NCBI GenBank assembly: GCA_030549335.1
Contig: CM060191.1
Location: 58,291,947 to 58,355,946 of the forward strand
DNA: 64,000 bases
From: Pontederia crassipes
Taxonomy: Eukaryota > Streptophyta > Magnoliopsida > Commelinales > Pontederiaceae
Reading direction: 5' to 3'
Of the stretch, positions 1 to 10,283 are shown piece after piece. The stretch's first letter is position 1. Every line of letters begins with the position of its first letter. A model generated the notes under the pieces. The model saw only the letters and a program-made list of their open reading frames with translations. It did not search any database and was not told the DNA's origin. The position numbers were made by a program, and so were the translations under genes.

Positions 1-231
1 TCGGGCTGATGGGACCTTCGGGCTAATTACGCCTTCGGGATGATAGGGCTTTCGAGCTAATATTGCGCCTTCGGGCTGATAGGGCCTTCGGGCTAATATT
101 GCGCCTTCGGACTGATAGGGCATTCGGGCTGATATTGCGCCTTCGGGTTGATAGGGCCTTCGGGCTAATTGCGCCTTCGGGTTGATAGGGCCTTCGGGCT
201 AACTATTTTGGTGTGATCCTTCGTCCCCTAT
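1..231. repeat. CCTTCGGG minisatellite
   Basis: Tandem array of short units built around CCTTCGGG followed by CTGATAGGG or CTAATATTGCG. The CCTTCGGG cores start near 15, 32, 49, 68, 85, 104, 121, 140, 157, 174 and 191, so spacing alternates between 17 and 19 bp, a 36-bp higher-order unit in places. The array is cut by the left window edge. It is probably part of a larger repeat whose identity I cannot see. Confidence 0.85.
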
Positions 232-299
232 TATACCCAAACTTATTGATTAAAGTGGCATGGTGTCTCTTAATAATAGGAAGCTCTCTTATTGCGTCC

Positions 300-1060
300 G
301 AAAGGGCTGATCGTAAATTCAAAGATTGAATTGATAATCGAATTGAACTGAATTGATAATTGAATTGCACCATAGTGGCTGATGGACAATTGATTTCGTC
401 CTAGTGGTTGATAGATTATCGATTTTGCCCTTGTGACTATTGGATAATTGAATTGCGTCCTTATGGCTGATGGATAATAAATTGCAGGTTTTGTGCCTGA
501 TAAATGAATTGATAAATTATTAATAGTATCGAATTGATAATTATTATTGTGGCCTTCATTAACCTTTGGCCAATTGAAAATTGATCAATTATTAATTGTC
601 AAATTGTGGTCTTAACTGATCTATGGCCAATGGATGATTGATTAAAGGTAATTGATATTGAGCTAACAATTATTATTGAATATAAATGAGATAATCGAAT
701 TTGCACCCTAGTGGTGGATAGATAATTGATTTCGCTCTAACGATTGATTGATAATTGAATCACTCCATAGTAGATGATGAATAATTGAATCGATAAATTG
801 TTCATAGAATTTATAATTGATAATTGTTGATTATGACCTTCACTGAGTTATGACTAATTGATAATTGATTTAAGATAACTGAATAGAATTGAATGGATAC
901 TGGTCATCAATAATTAATGGTATAGATATTTAGTTTGATTGCTCAATTGATTATTGTTAATTGATATATAGTTGTCCTGATCAATCATAGATTGTTTATA
1001 CATAATTGTTTAATGATAGAATTGATACTAATGTTGATATTGTTCCATGGTTCATATTGG
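300..1060. repeat. Degenerate GATTGATAATTGAAT repeat block
   Basis: Very AT-rich sequence with many imperfect copies of a roughly 12-20 bp motif such as GATAATTGAATTG and GATGGATAATTGA. Unit length is irregular. No coding potential is visible. It adjoins the minisatellite and may belong to the same larger repeat. Confidence 0.6.
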
Positions 1061-2310
1061 TAATTGTTATGGGTAACCCTACGTACTGAGTTATTTTATT
1101 GGGCTTTGCACCTGTATTTGGATCCATACATGTGATGGTGATGGCGATGGTGAGAGTTGGTGGCTCCTCTGACGGATGATATGCACATGGATATAGGGTC
1201 CATTATTGTATAGATGTGGGCCCTAACTCACAGGGTATTAGATATGGTATAATAGCTTTCGCATATTGTAATAAAATATTATAAATTAGTCTTCCGCTTA
1301 TGTAAACAAGTTTGGTCAAAGTCAAGGTATAGAATTGAGTGACGTCGCCGAGATAGCTTTCTGGGCAGGCAAAAGAAAAAAAATCTCGGAGCGTTACAGC
1401 TAGATCACAAACTTGGCCACGGAGCACCGACAGATTACACGCATGCCTCATCAGATGCATGCATATCATCTCAGCCAGGGTCACTTTGCATCATTCCTGC
1501 CATCACCACCTCCATAAGACTATCATTTCTTCTCTTTTATTTTACATTTTCCCACTTATGTATTTTCCTTTTCTCTTAGTGGTTCAAGCCCAATACTGAG
1601 GGCAGTGTTAGTTTCTATCTTGGGGGAACTTTTTGCATAGCATGTTTAGTTTAATAATTGAGTCATAGTCTTGTATTAGTTCTATGATAGAGTCTTGTGT
1701 TAGTTCTATGACAGAGTCAGTTTTTATGCAAAAACTCAAAATTCGAAAAAAACATTGTCATTTTTTTCTCATGTTACATATTTTATTGTCTTAAAAGTTC
1801 ATTACCAGGACATTGTTTATCCTATGAAATTCGATATATTGCTCTTTTTATCAGGTCGCACCAGAATATTGGAAAATGGTAAGATTTTGTTGTCGAGCAA
1901 AAGAATATGCTCTTTAATTATGCAATTATGAAATTATCTATTGTGATATGAGTCCTGATTATATTTGTATCCTTCTTGAAAACATTAACTCTTTTTGGAG
2001 CTTATAATTATGCTATATAATTTTAATATTAAAGTGAAAATGGAAAGAGGGCTAGTTGAGCCCCAACAAGTCAGTGAAAAGTATAAAGTGCCCTCTGAAC
2101 CTTGGTGTGTCCGAGTGATTAGACCCATAGGGGATTCTTGCCTGGCGACCTAAGGGCAACTACTCTGAGTTCCGTCGGTCGAAAACCCATTACATGGACC
2201 ATTCAAGAAAATTCTTCTGAGATTTATTACTACCTAAGCTTGGTTAAATTTATGACAAGAATGGAAATACGTTGAATTTTGGTGAAAAAAGTCAAGGAAA
2301 AATGACTTTC
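1061..2310. other. Intergenic, no gene seen
   Basis: No coherent reading frame or RNA gene is visible. The stretch at about 2100-2200 (around TCCGAGTGATTAGACCCATA) is slightly richer in GC and looks like noncoding retrotransposon sequence, but I found no boundaries. Confidence 0.4.
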
Positions 2311-2318
2311 AGCACTGT

Positions 2319-2629
2319 CACGGCCGTAAACCACTTTGTCATGCCCGTGAAACATGTAGGCCATCTAGAAGCTCTATCACGACTGTAACGTCTACCATCA
2401 CGCCCGTGAACAAGTTCAGCCCCAAATTGAAGCTTCTGTCACGGTTGTGAGATATTACTTTCACACTTGTGTCGCGTATGACGAGCAGGCTATCTTTTGT
2501 CACGATCGTGCGACGAAGAATCACGATCGTGTCTCTTTGTGACAAATCATGTTGTGTCACGGCCGTGTGTGGGAGAATCACGGCGTGCGATACAAAGCAC
2601 GGTTGTGAAATTTGAATGTCACGGTCGTG
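2319..2629. repeat. Helically phased palindrome array, TCACGRYCGTGA type
   Basis: Twelve copies of a CACGRYCGTG-like decamer (perfect palindromes include CACGGCCGTG and CACGATCGTG) begin at 2319, 2340, 2378, 2399, 2440, 2462, 2501, 2522, 2558, 2579, 2598 and 2620. Gaps are 21, 38, 21, 41, 22, 39, 21, 36, 21, 19 and 22 bp, so the copies come in pairs two helical turns apart and the pairs repeat about every 60 bp. The sequence between copies is not conserved. This could be an array of binding sites for a dimeric protein, or noncoding retroelement sequence. Function is inferred, not shown. Confidence 0.75.
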
Positions 2630-2639
2630 TCCAGAGACT

Positions 2640-4084
2640 ACAACGAAGTTTTGCCGAAAACTCGAGAGAGGACGGTAGAACATAAAACATAATTTAGATT
2701 GATGTACTCTAGATTGATGGAATAGTTCTTTAGAATTTTCTTGATTGAACCCTAGTGTGAGTTCTTCGTGCATTTAGTTGATGAGTTAATAACATGTTTG
2801 ACGATTTTCTCAATTATGCCTGAGATTTGTTCCTTTGAATCCTTTTAGTATCTGAAAATAAGTTTAGAGATTCTTTAGAATTTTCTTAAATCTTTCTCTT
2901 GCATGCCATCACTGAAAAAATCGTCAGACACCCAATTGTATTGTTGTTGATGTGACTTGAAAAAGCCATTAACTTTATACTTCAGTTGAATGCATTTTGA
3001 GATTTAACAAACTAAATTAAAAACTAAAAGGGTCAATGTCTTTTGTTGATTTCAAAATAGGATTTAAAGTCTAAATATTGGTTAAAACAATTTGAGAAAT
3101 TTACTTTATTAATTCACCATCTTTTATCTAAGAATTCATACATAAATAGTGGTATTAATCAAGAGAAATCCTATTAATCAATTTTATTCTTCTAAACCCC
3201 ATTAATCATTTATTTATATTGTTTATCCTTCATATTTTCATAAAACACAAAGTTATTATCTTTTCTCAATTTATAAGTAAGAGAAATTATCAATTATTTC
3301 TCGTCCTAGTGGGAACTATACTTATACTCATTATTTTATTACTTGAATGATTAATGTGTTTGCTAGTGTTTCTAAATTCGCATCATCCCCGCCATGATCA
3401 TTGTAGATAGAAGAGAGGAGGTGCCAAAGGGAGAGGGGGAGGGTGTGGGCGCGGACACTCCTCTTTTTTTTAAAATTATGTATTATATTAGTATTTTAAA
3501 TTTTAAATTTATTGCATTATTATATTAGAATGATAGAAAGGAGGTGTTCTGCCATGTCAGATAACAACATTGGTGAAGGAGAGATAGCGTGGCGGGTGAC
3601 ATCCACGTAGGCACGGTGATCAAGAAAGTGAATTATTGAAGATAAAAAGGGCAGTTATGAAATAAGTCATATTTAAATGATAGTACCATTACAAAGTAAA
3701 GTTGAAAAAAATAATAGAAAATGATGATAAAATTGGAGGGCATTGACCCACTTTTAACCTAAGAGTTAGGCTAACTATATTACTTTTTGCTTGTTATTTC
3801 TATTTGAGTGTCTATCTCCCTTTATTCACAAAAAAAAACATAGCTTACTTTTTAAAATTAACAATTCAAACATTGGAAAGGCGAACTTACTCACGAGTTT
3901 ATCTACTTTTTTTGTTTTCAGGTTTGATGTTGTTAGCAAAATTCCCAAAGAAAAGTCTTCCTAGCAAAAGGAAAGAAAGTATTAATTTGATTCCTTATGA
4001 ATATTTTAATCAATTAATCTTAATGTGGCATGAAAGAAATATCGAACATCACTCGTCTTCTGTAACCGGAGAAAAGGGGATCTT
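2640..4084. other. Intergenic, AT-rich, no gene seen
   Basis: No credible coding sequence. A short GC-rich block at 3412-3465, followed by a T-run, resembles the interior of the Mutator-like family found at 12701-13248, but its ends are not visible. The small open frame at 3804-4127 has no recognisable content. Confidence 0.35.
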
Positions 4085-4310
4085 TCATCGACGGCTCGAC
4101 GCCCAGGCTGTCCCTCCTTTTTTTTAAATATTTTTAATTTTTATATTATTTATTATTATATATTGTTATATTATTTTAAACATTAAAAAGCCGAGGAGAG
4201 TAATTTAATAATTAAATAAATAGAAAAATAACAAAAAAAATTAATAGAATCAAATGGATGGACTAAAATAAAAATTCCTTTAGGAACGTGCTAAGAATTT
4301 CTTCAGAACA
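4085..4310. mobile_element. Right-half fragment of the MULE-MITE family
   Basis: The order here matches the right half of the intact element at 12701-13248: a GC-rich core end (CCCTCCTTTTTTTT), an AT-rich stretch, a GAGGAGAGTAATTTAATAAT-like block, then GGATGGACTAAAATAAAAAT and CTTTAGGAACGTGCTA. No matching left half or target duplication was found, so this is probably a truncated or heavily diverged copy. Confidence 0.5.
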
Positions 4311-4591
4311 TAACATTGACAATTAAATCTCTTCAACTTTTAAATATTATTATTTAATGTTTTGCATATCGAATTTTACATTTTATAAGATTATAGTTGT
4401 CCCGTGTCTCCGATGTAATGAAATAAAAATAGAAATATATACGAGTCATATGATGAAATTATAATTCCAACATTTTCTTTTTAAAAAATAATCATTTAGG
4501 TAAGAGGTCCACTGAAATAACAACTTATTAATTGTGCTTGATGTACATTATTTTTATTGCGGAGTGCATACATCATACTCATTACGCAATA

Positions 4592-4693
<102 letters not shown>

Positions 4694-4702
4694 GAGGAAT
4701 AT

Positions 4703-7700
4703 TAGTGGATACCTACATCTTTGTGGTAGCACTATACGCCCACACCTTCAAGGCATCTGGATATGAGATGGACGGATGAGATGAAGACGTGCTGGTTCGT
4801 AGCAATTCAAGCGTCCGATTCATAGGGGTTCTTCATCTGGTTTGCGAACACCACATGCCTCCTCATCCAATATGTGGGTTCGCCCCTAGTGGCGACCGAC
4901 GTCGAACCCTTGCTCAAAGTCGCTCCCTCCGTATTAAAATATGAATTTTGGAGTAAAAAGCTATTTGTTGCCCCCTTAAATAAAATTTATATACCATTCG
5001 GACTAAAAAGTCTTTCTATTCTAGTGGTAACCATGCTTGCAACCCTTGGTAGAGGTCACCATTTGGAACATGGCCCTCCCTCCTTTTTTTTTATTATGGT
5101 CCGCCCTTGGTTGCCACGAATATGACGTCAACTAGAGAGATCGGTGACTGTTCACATCTCCTCCATTCTTTCGCCGAAGTTAGATTGACAAGAGGTCTCC
5201 CTCTGCTCCCTCTTGTTCATGATTGACGTTCGCGCCTCCTCGCTCCCCAAATATCCTATTGCCGCTTGTGAATCCTCGGCAATATCTAGCACTACGACTC
5301 CTCCATCGACACCGTCGAGCGCTACTCCTCCATCCACAAGTTCCGACCACTGCGCTTGATCCCTTGGCAAGATCTGAGTCTGCTATCTGTTGTTGCTCGA
5401 TCATGGGGGAGCAGAGGTCATGGAACGACCCAAAATCTACTCTAAAGTTTTGATCATTTAAGAGAATTTCACGCCGTTGAAAAAAAGCCCGTTAGCCGTA
5501 CATCAATTAACAACGGAATGCTTAACAATTTAGATAAAGTCACAATAAATAAAAACTTTCTATTACTCATAAAGACTAATATTCCATAAGACGTCAAATG
5601 GCTACAACCTTCCATACGACTTATTTGACTCTAAGCATGTTCAACACTTCGTCATGAGTTTGAGCTATCATCCGTCACTAAATCTTAGTTACCTACACGG
5701 ATTCAGAGTGCAGAGTTTCTCAATTAGAGTATATAAAGGTCATACATACAATGATATCATATCACATGATACTACATACGATGCATCATCATCATCATAA
5801 TAACAATAACATATGAACATGCATACCATGAACTATATCATGAACCTTACATAACAACACATCATGCTTACATTCATTTTTCATACACATTCATGAAAAA
5901 TAAACATCATAACATACCTACTTAACATCCATTATTTGCAAGTATCATGCAATAGAAACATACATTCATATCATTCATCACGTACATGACATAACATATC
6001 ATTTCATTTCACTTTCATTATTATGTACCTTCTAAGAGTTTCTTCATAACTCCTTAATCCTTATTTATTATTTAACATCTTTTTTTCTTTAAATTTCCTC
6101 AAGATTTCTTTATAACATTTTGGATCTTCTTTCATTCTTCTTTTTTTCTTTATTAAGTGATCCTTCACGTGTCATCTTCATCCTTCATCTTTACCACATA
6201 ATATCATCTTGTCTTTCATTCTATATTATAAGTCATACTTAGGAACACACATTATAATAGTGAGAGAATTTATTCCTAGTCATCTTCAAGAATACACACA
6301 CTTTATGATGAGGGACATTGTTCTTTGAAAAGTACATATGCAAACGCATGACTTTATTTCTCAAACTTAAGTCTCCTTGAAGTACATATATAAGTGTAGG
6401 ATTTTACTTTCACCTTTATTTCATCATCATCTTAACTTTCTTTATTATAATATACTTTGAAGTTAAACTTCATTTTTATTCTTACTTTATCTTATAACAT
6501 CTTTGATCTTAACAATAGTTGGAGAATCATGTCAACATTGGATAGCTAGGATACATAATTGAGAACACACGTATCATAATAGTGAGGGACTTTATTTCAA
6601 GAAATACACATACCATGATAATGAGAGACTTTATTCCAAGAAATACACACACTTTCTGATGAGGGACTTTGTTCTCTGAGAAGCACATACACAAATGCAA
6701 GACTTTACTTTGCGGGCTTCCCCTTAAAGTACATACATAGGTGCAAGACTTTGGTTCTCACCATTGATGAGTGACAATGACATTTTTCAATTTTAGGTGC
6801 ATTATTCTTTGCAATACATCAATCATTCTTCATCTTTTAGTCTAATTACGACTGAGCATGTCTAAACGTGTATCTAGATGATTGTCAATACATCAAGTAA
6901 TGTTTCATTAAAAGTATCATATGCAAAATGATGAAATGTCATGAAGCATTATACATCAACAAATAAATGTATTTGGAATGTATATAAACATTTAAAAAAT
7001 GCATAATATTAACATAACAATTGCCGTCGTAAATAATAATGTCAACTTTCCTTATTTGACAATTCTGACACATTATCAATAAAAAATTATAACTCAATAA
7101 ATTGACGTTCATTTTGATTGATTGTAATTTTTCTACAAACTATGTTTTCATAGGAATCACATATAAAATTCATGAATTTTATCTTTTTGGTATTTAATCC
7201 TAGAAATTCATACAACTATCATGATCTAATCTTTGTATAGTATTCTGGCAGCAGACACTAAAATATTAATAATTTAATCTATACTTATTCTTTTCAGATG
7301 ATTTCAATTGCCATATAATAATACAAACTCTTAACTTGTGCATAAATTTCAAACCCTAATTCAATATTTTTAAAATGATTTTACAAACTCGTCTTGCTAT
7401 TACATGAGACAACATGATAGTAGTCCGACATTTGGATCATAACTATTTTTATACATCTTCAAGTTGGATGAGACAAATTTCTCTAGAAACTAGACTTTGA
7501 GAGTTTTCCGTCCATATATTATTTTTAATTGTTGGATAAGTAAAATCTACCCAAATAATTATTGAAAGACAATAACGAATTTAATAGATTATCCAACATA
7601 AATCTTCATTCATGAAATCTTTATTTATGCAACCCTCAATCAAAATCACTATCAAGAACAATGTGTTCTTGAAACTCTCAATCCAAACAAAAACATCATT

Positions 7701-8111
7701 GAGAGGGAGGGGCTTGGATCTCCTTTATATAACTATGATATTGTTCTTCAATGTTAATACCCTTTCTCTTATCCATGTCCTCTTCCTTGTTGCCCTCTTC
7801 TTCTTCCTTGTTTCCTTCTTTTTCCTCTTCTTAGGTTGCATCCGTTGTGTGGGGGAAAATAAAAAAAGAGAGGAGAGGGAGGGTTTGGCGATTTTTATAG
7901 AGTTTAGCACAGGGTCCAAATGACTTAAATATTCCTATTTAAAAATTGGGGTTGTTACAAGTCGTCCGATGCCGCTAGCGTCGTTATGCAAAGAAATCGT
8001 TTGAGCCGGATGAGTGAACTAACATGTCTTTATATCGTTCACCCATCCCAAATCGGACTACCTTGGAGGTGTGGGCCCATAGTGCTACCACAAAGATGTG
8101 GTAGCACACTA
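4703..8111. mobile_element. Long-TIR DNA transposon split by a solo LTR
   Basis: The two ends form a long imperfect inverted repeat of about 95 bp. The core ACATCTTTGTGGTAGCACTA occurs on the + strand at the left and on the - strand at the right (about 8070-8105), followed on both sides by CCCACACCT. Without the nested LTR (5421-7959) the element would be about 870 bp. Its interior (about 5130-5420) is GC-rich and looks coding-like, as in gene-fragment-carrying elements, but I do not recognise the source. Flanks on both sides carry AAT repeats, which suggests insertion into an AAT tract. I cannot see a clean target duplication, so the superfamily is uncertain (Mutator-like is likeliest from the long TIRs). 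Confidence 0.65.
5421..7959. mobile_element. Solo LTR, Ty3/gypsy-like fossil
   Basis: Starts TGGAACGACCC and ends GGGTTGTTACA, the inverted-terminal signature shared by the other gypsy LTRs in this window. It is about 2.54 kb, with no internal gag-pol on either side. The flanking 5 bp are GGTCA and AGTCG, a plausible decayed target duplication. The right part (about 7690-7730) resembles the LTR at 42208-45251 (CATCAT, then GAGAGG, then GCTTGGATC). It is a fossil, apparently left by LTR-LTR recombination, nested inside the 4703-8111 element. Confidence 0.7.
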
Positions 8112-8194
8112 CTACTAATAATAATAATAGCAATATTTGTTCATAAAGATCTTACATATTAAATAACCTCTAAACTAGAGATGGAACCAAACAG

Positions 8195-8575
8195 TAGGGG
8201 TGTTCACCGGAGAACCCGAGTAGGTCAGATTGGGGGCCAAGTCGAACCCGACCGACCCACCAACCCAAATTTTTTATTTTTTTGAATTTTAAATGATTTT
8301 TTTATTTAATTTAAATATTTTATACCATTTAAAAGTAAAAAATATAAAAAATATATTTTAAATAGAGAATAATTTGTAGATATTTAAAATAATATTTTTT
8401 GCCTAAAAATACTTTATGTTGTATTTAAAATAAAATAGCAAATGCATTTTTGCATTAAAAAATAAAAAAATAAAAAAGGTGGTCAGGTAACTTGACCACC
8501 CGACCCGACCCAATCCGACAGCGTCAGGTTAGGTTTGTTCACGGGTCGGGTCAAACCCGACCATGAACACCCCTA
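8195..8575. mobile_element. hAT-type MITE
   Basis: A 381-bp element with terminal inverted repeats TAGGGGTGTTCA and TGAACACCCCTA. It is flanked by an 8-bp target duplication with one mismatch, CCAAACAG (8187-8194) and CCACACAG (8576-8583). The inner arms are rich in GGTCGGGT and ACCCGACC, and the core is AT-rich and noncoding. An 8-bp duplication fits the hAT superfamily. Confidence 0.85.
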
Positions 8576-8839
8576 CCACACAGGTCCGTTTCCACCCCGA
8601 CATAGTCCCATCATGGTCTGATCGGGTCGGGTCGTGCAGGGTCGGGCGGACCGTTTTTTCCTTTTTTGCCTTTCAATTTGAATTTTTCCAATTTTTCATT
8701 TACTTATATTATCATATAATATTAATATTATTAATTATTCTATAATATACATCTTATAATAATTATATTGTTAAAATTTCAAATACATTAAGACATTAAT
8801 TCATATTATTAAGTAAATAAATTTGAAAAATGAATAATT

Positions 8840-9250
8840 GAGGAATAACTAATAAGTTATAAGTTATAAACTTATACATAAATGTAATTGATAAGTATTT
8901 AATAAATATATATTAGTTATATACTAGTATGGATAGTTAAGTACTAATTTACTATATACTAAGTTTTAACTAAGTTCTACTAACTAAATTAGTATTTAAC
9001 TATCTTATAACTAAGTTACTATATAGTATATACTAAGTTATAACTAAACTAAATTATACTAAGTAAATTAGTACTTAACTATCTTATAACTTAGTTATAA
9101 CTTATATACTAATTTACTATATGCTAATTACTAAGTTATAACTAATTAATAGGTAAGTATAAGACTATAATATTAGTAGTATAATAGTATTGATACTTAG
9201 AAAGTTAAGTACTAATTTACTATATACTAAGTTATAAGATAGATTCCTGA
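8840..9250. repeat. Degenerate TACTAAGTTATAACTAA repeats
   Basis: AT-only stretch with many overlapping imperfect copies of TATACTAAGTTATAACTAA and its reverse complement, so it is also rich in inverted repeats. No gene content is visible. Confidence 0.7.
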
Positions 9251-9335
9251 CCTTATGTTCGAGTATCTACATCAAATCAAGTTATAAGATTCTATAATGA
9301 ATCATGACGGCTGAAATTAAGATTTTCAAACTCTC

Positions 9336-9462
9336 ATTAAGTAATGTGATAACATTCTCACAGCAACATCTTTTTAAATCCATTTCGAATGAAAATGCGG
9401 TATCACTCGAAGTGGGTCTAAAGTAGTCAGTCGCTGTGAGAATGTTATCTCAATTACTTAAT
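9336..9462. repeat. Near-perfect 29-bp inverted repeat with 68-bp loop
   Basis: Left arm 9336-9364 (centred on GATAACATTCTCACAGC) and right arm 9433-9462 (GCTGTGAGAATGTTATC and onward) pair along almost their whole length with one small discrepancy. The loop is 9365-9432. A transcript would form a stable hairpin of microRNA-precursor size, but a fold-back transposon fragment is equally possible. Confidence 0.7.
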
Positions 9463-10080
9463 AAGAAGAGAGGAGATTGAGAAAAGAGCGAGAGAGAGGG
9501 ATGGAGGGAAAAAGAGTGAAATTGAGAGAAGGGGGAGGGAGTCCGGATGTGTTTTATAGGCGACGTAGTGGAATAAAAATAATCAAACACGGCCCACGTT
9601 ATTTTAAACACAACCCGCGTTGTACTATTTTAACACGTCCATGAATCGTCCGTGTTCGTGTTGTCAAATCGCGGTATGTGTTGGTGCGTGAAAAAATAAT
9701 TTGTGTCAAAATAAGCCATGTCGTGTCGTGTCGGGTCCGTGTTCACCGTGCCCATGCCATGCCAACACGACTTTTGGTCGGGCCGACGACGCGTTGGGTG
9801 TATGACCCGTTCGAAATTCCATCTTTACTATAAACTTATATTTTTAAAATAAAATGCCCAAATGAAAAGAAAGAAAATGATATAATAGAATTATTTAACA
9901 CTACTGGTAGTTCAGCATTTATCTTTTCAATCGTCAATTCCTTTGTTACTATCATTATACTAAAAAAAATGTGTGTTTTCTCATGAAATTTCTTATTTCT
10001 AAGTTGTTATGCTTTTAATTAATATATATATATATATATATTGTCAATTTGTTTACCTAACGTATACAAGTCATCAAACC
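9463..10080. other. Intergenic; upstream region of chorismate mutase
   Basis: A purine-rich block (about 9465-9540) is followed by a segment with repeated CGTGT, GTGTCG and CACGAC motifs (about 9590-9800) that resembles a hAT-like terminus, although I could not pair it with a second end. A (TA)n run lies at about 10020-10040. No gene is seen. Confidence 0.4.
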
Positions 10081-10183
10081 ATTTGATTTGAAGACTCACC
10101 TACCACTTTTGCTACCTACTACTCCTGTCACAGACGCCACCAATGAGAGGTCCGCTTCCGCCCCCTTTCCCAGGTGTCCGCTT

Positions 10184-10283
10184 CCTTTAAAAACCCTCGG
10201 CTCTTTAGACCACTCTTCCCCGCCCCCCGCCCCCCGCCCCCCGCCCCCTCTCTCTCTTTCTCTCTCTCTCCATCCGTCGCCAA
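10184..10283 (+). promoter_or_regulatory. Probable core promoter and pyrimidine-rich leader of the chorismate mutase gene
   Basis: A TATA-like CCTTTAAAAACC lies at about 10184-10195. Four C-tracts of five to six bases (about 10218-10248) follow, then (CT)n runs up to the start codon at 10284. Such C- and CT-rich patches near the transcription start are common in plant promoters. The start site itself is inferred. A 15-codon upstream open frame (10143-10190) would lie outside the transcript if this TATA-like box is used. Confidence 0.45.

Noticed and set aside
1-231. CRISPR-like repeat array
   Set aside because: Units are contiguous without unique spacers and the genome is a plant nuclear one; it is a minisatellite.
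2100-2200. tRNA-like look (GTGTCCGAGTGATTAGACCCAT, then GTCGGTCGAAAACCC)
   Set aside because: No acceptor stem or anticodon arm can be formed; more likely noncoding retroelement sequence.
9590-9800. Possible hAT terminus rich in GTGTCG/CACGAC
   Set aside because: No second end or target duplication could be paired with it.
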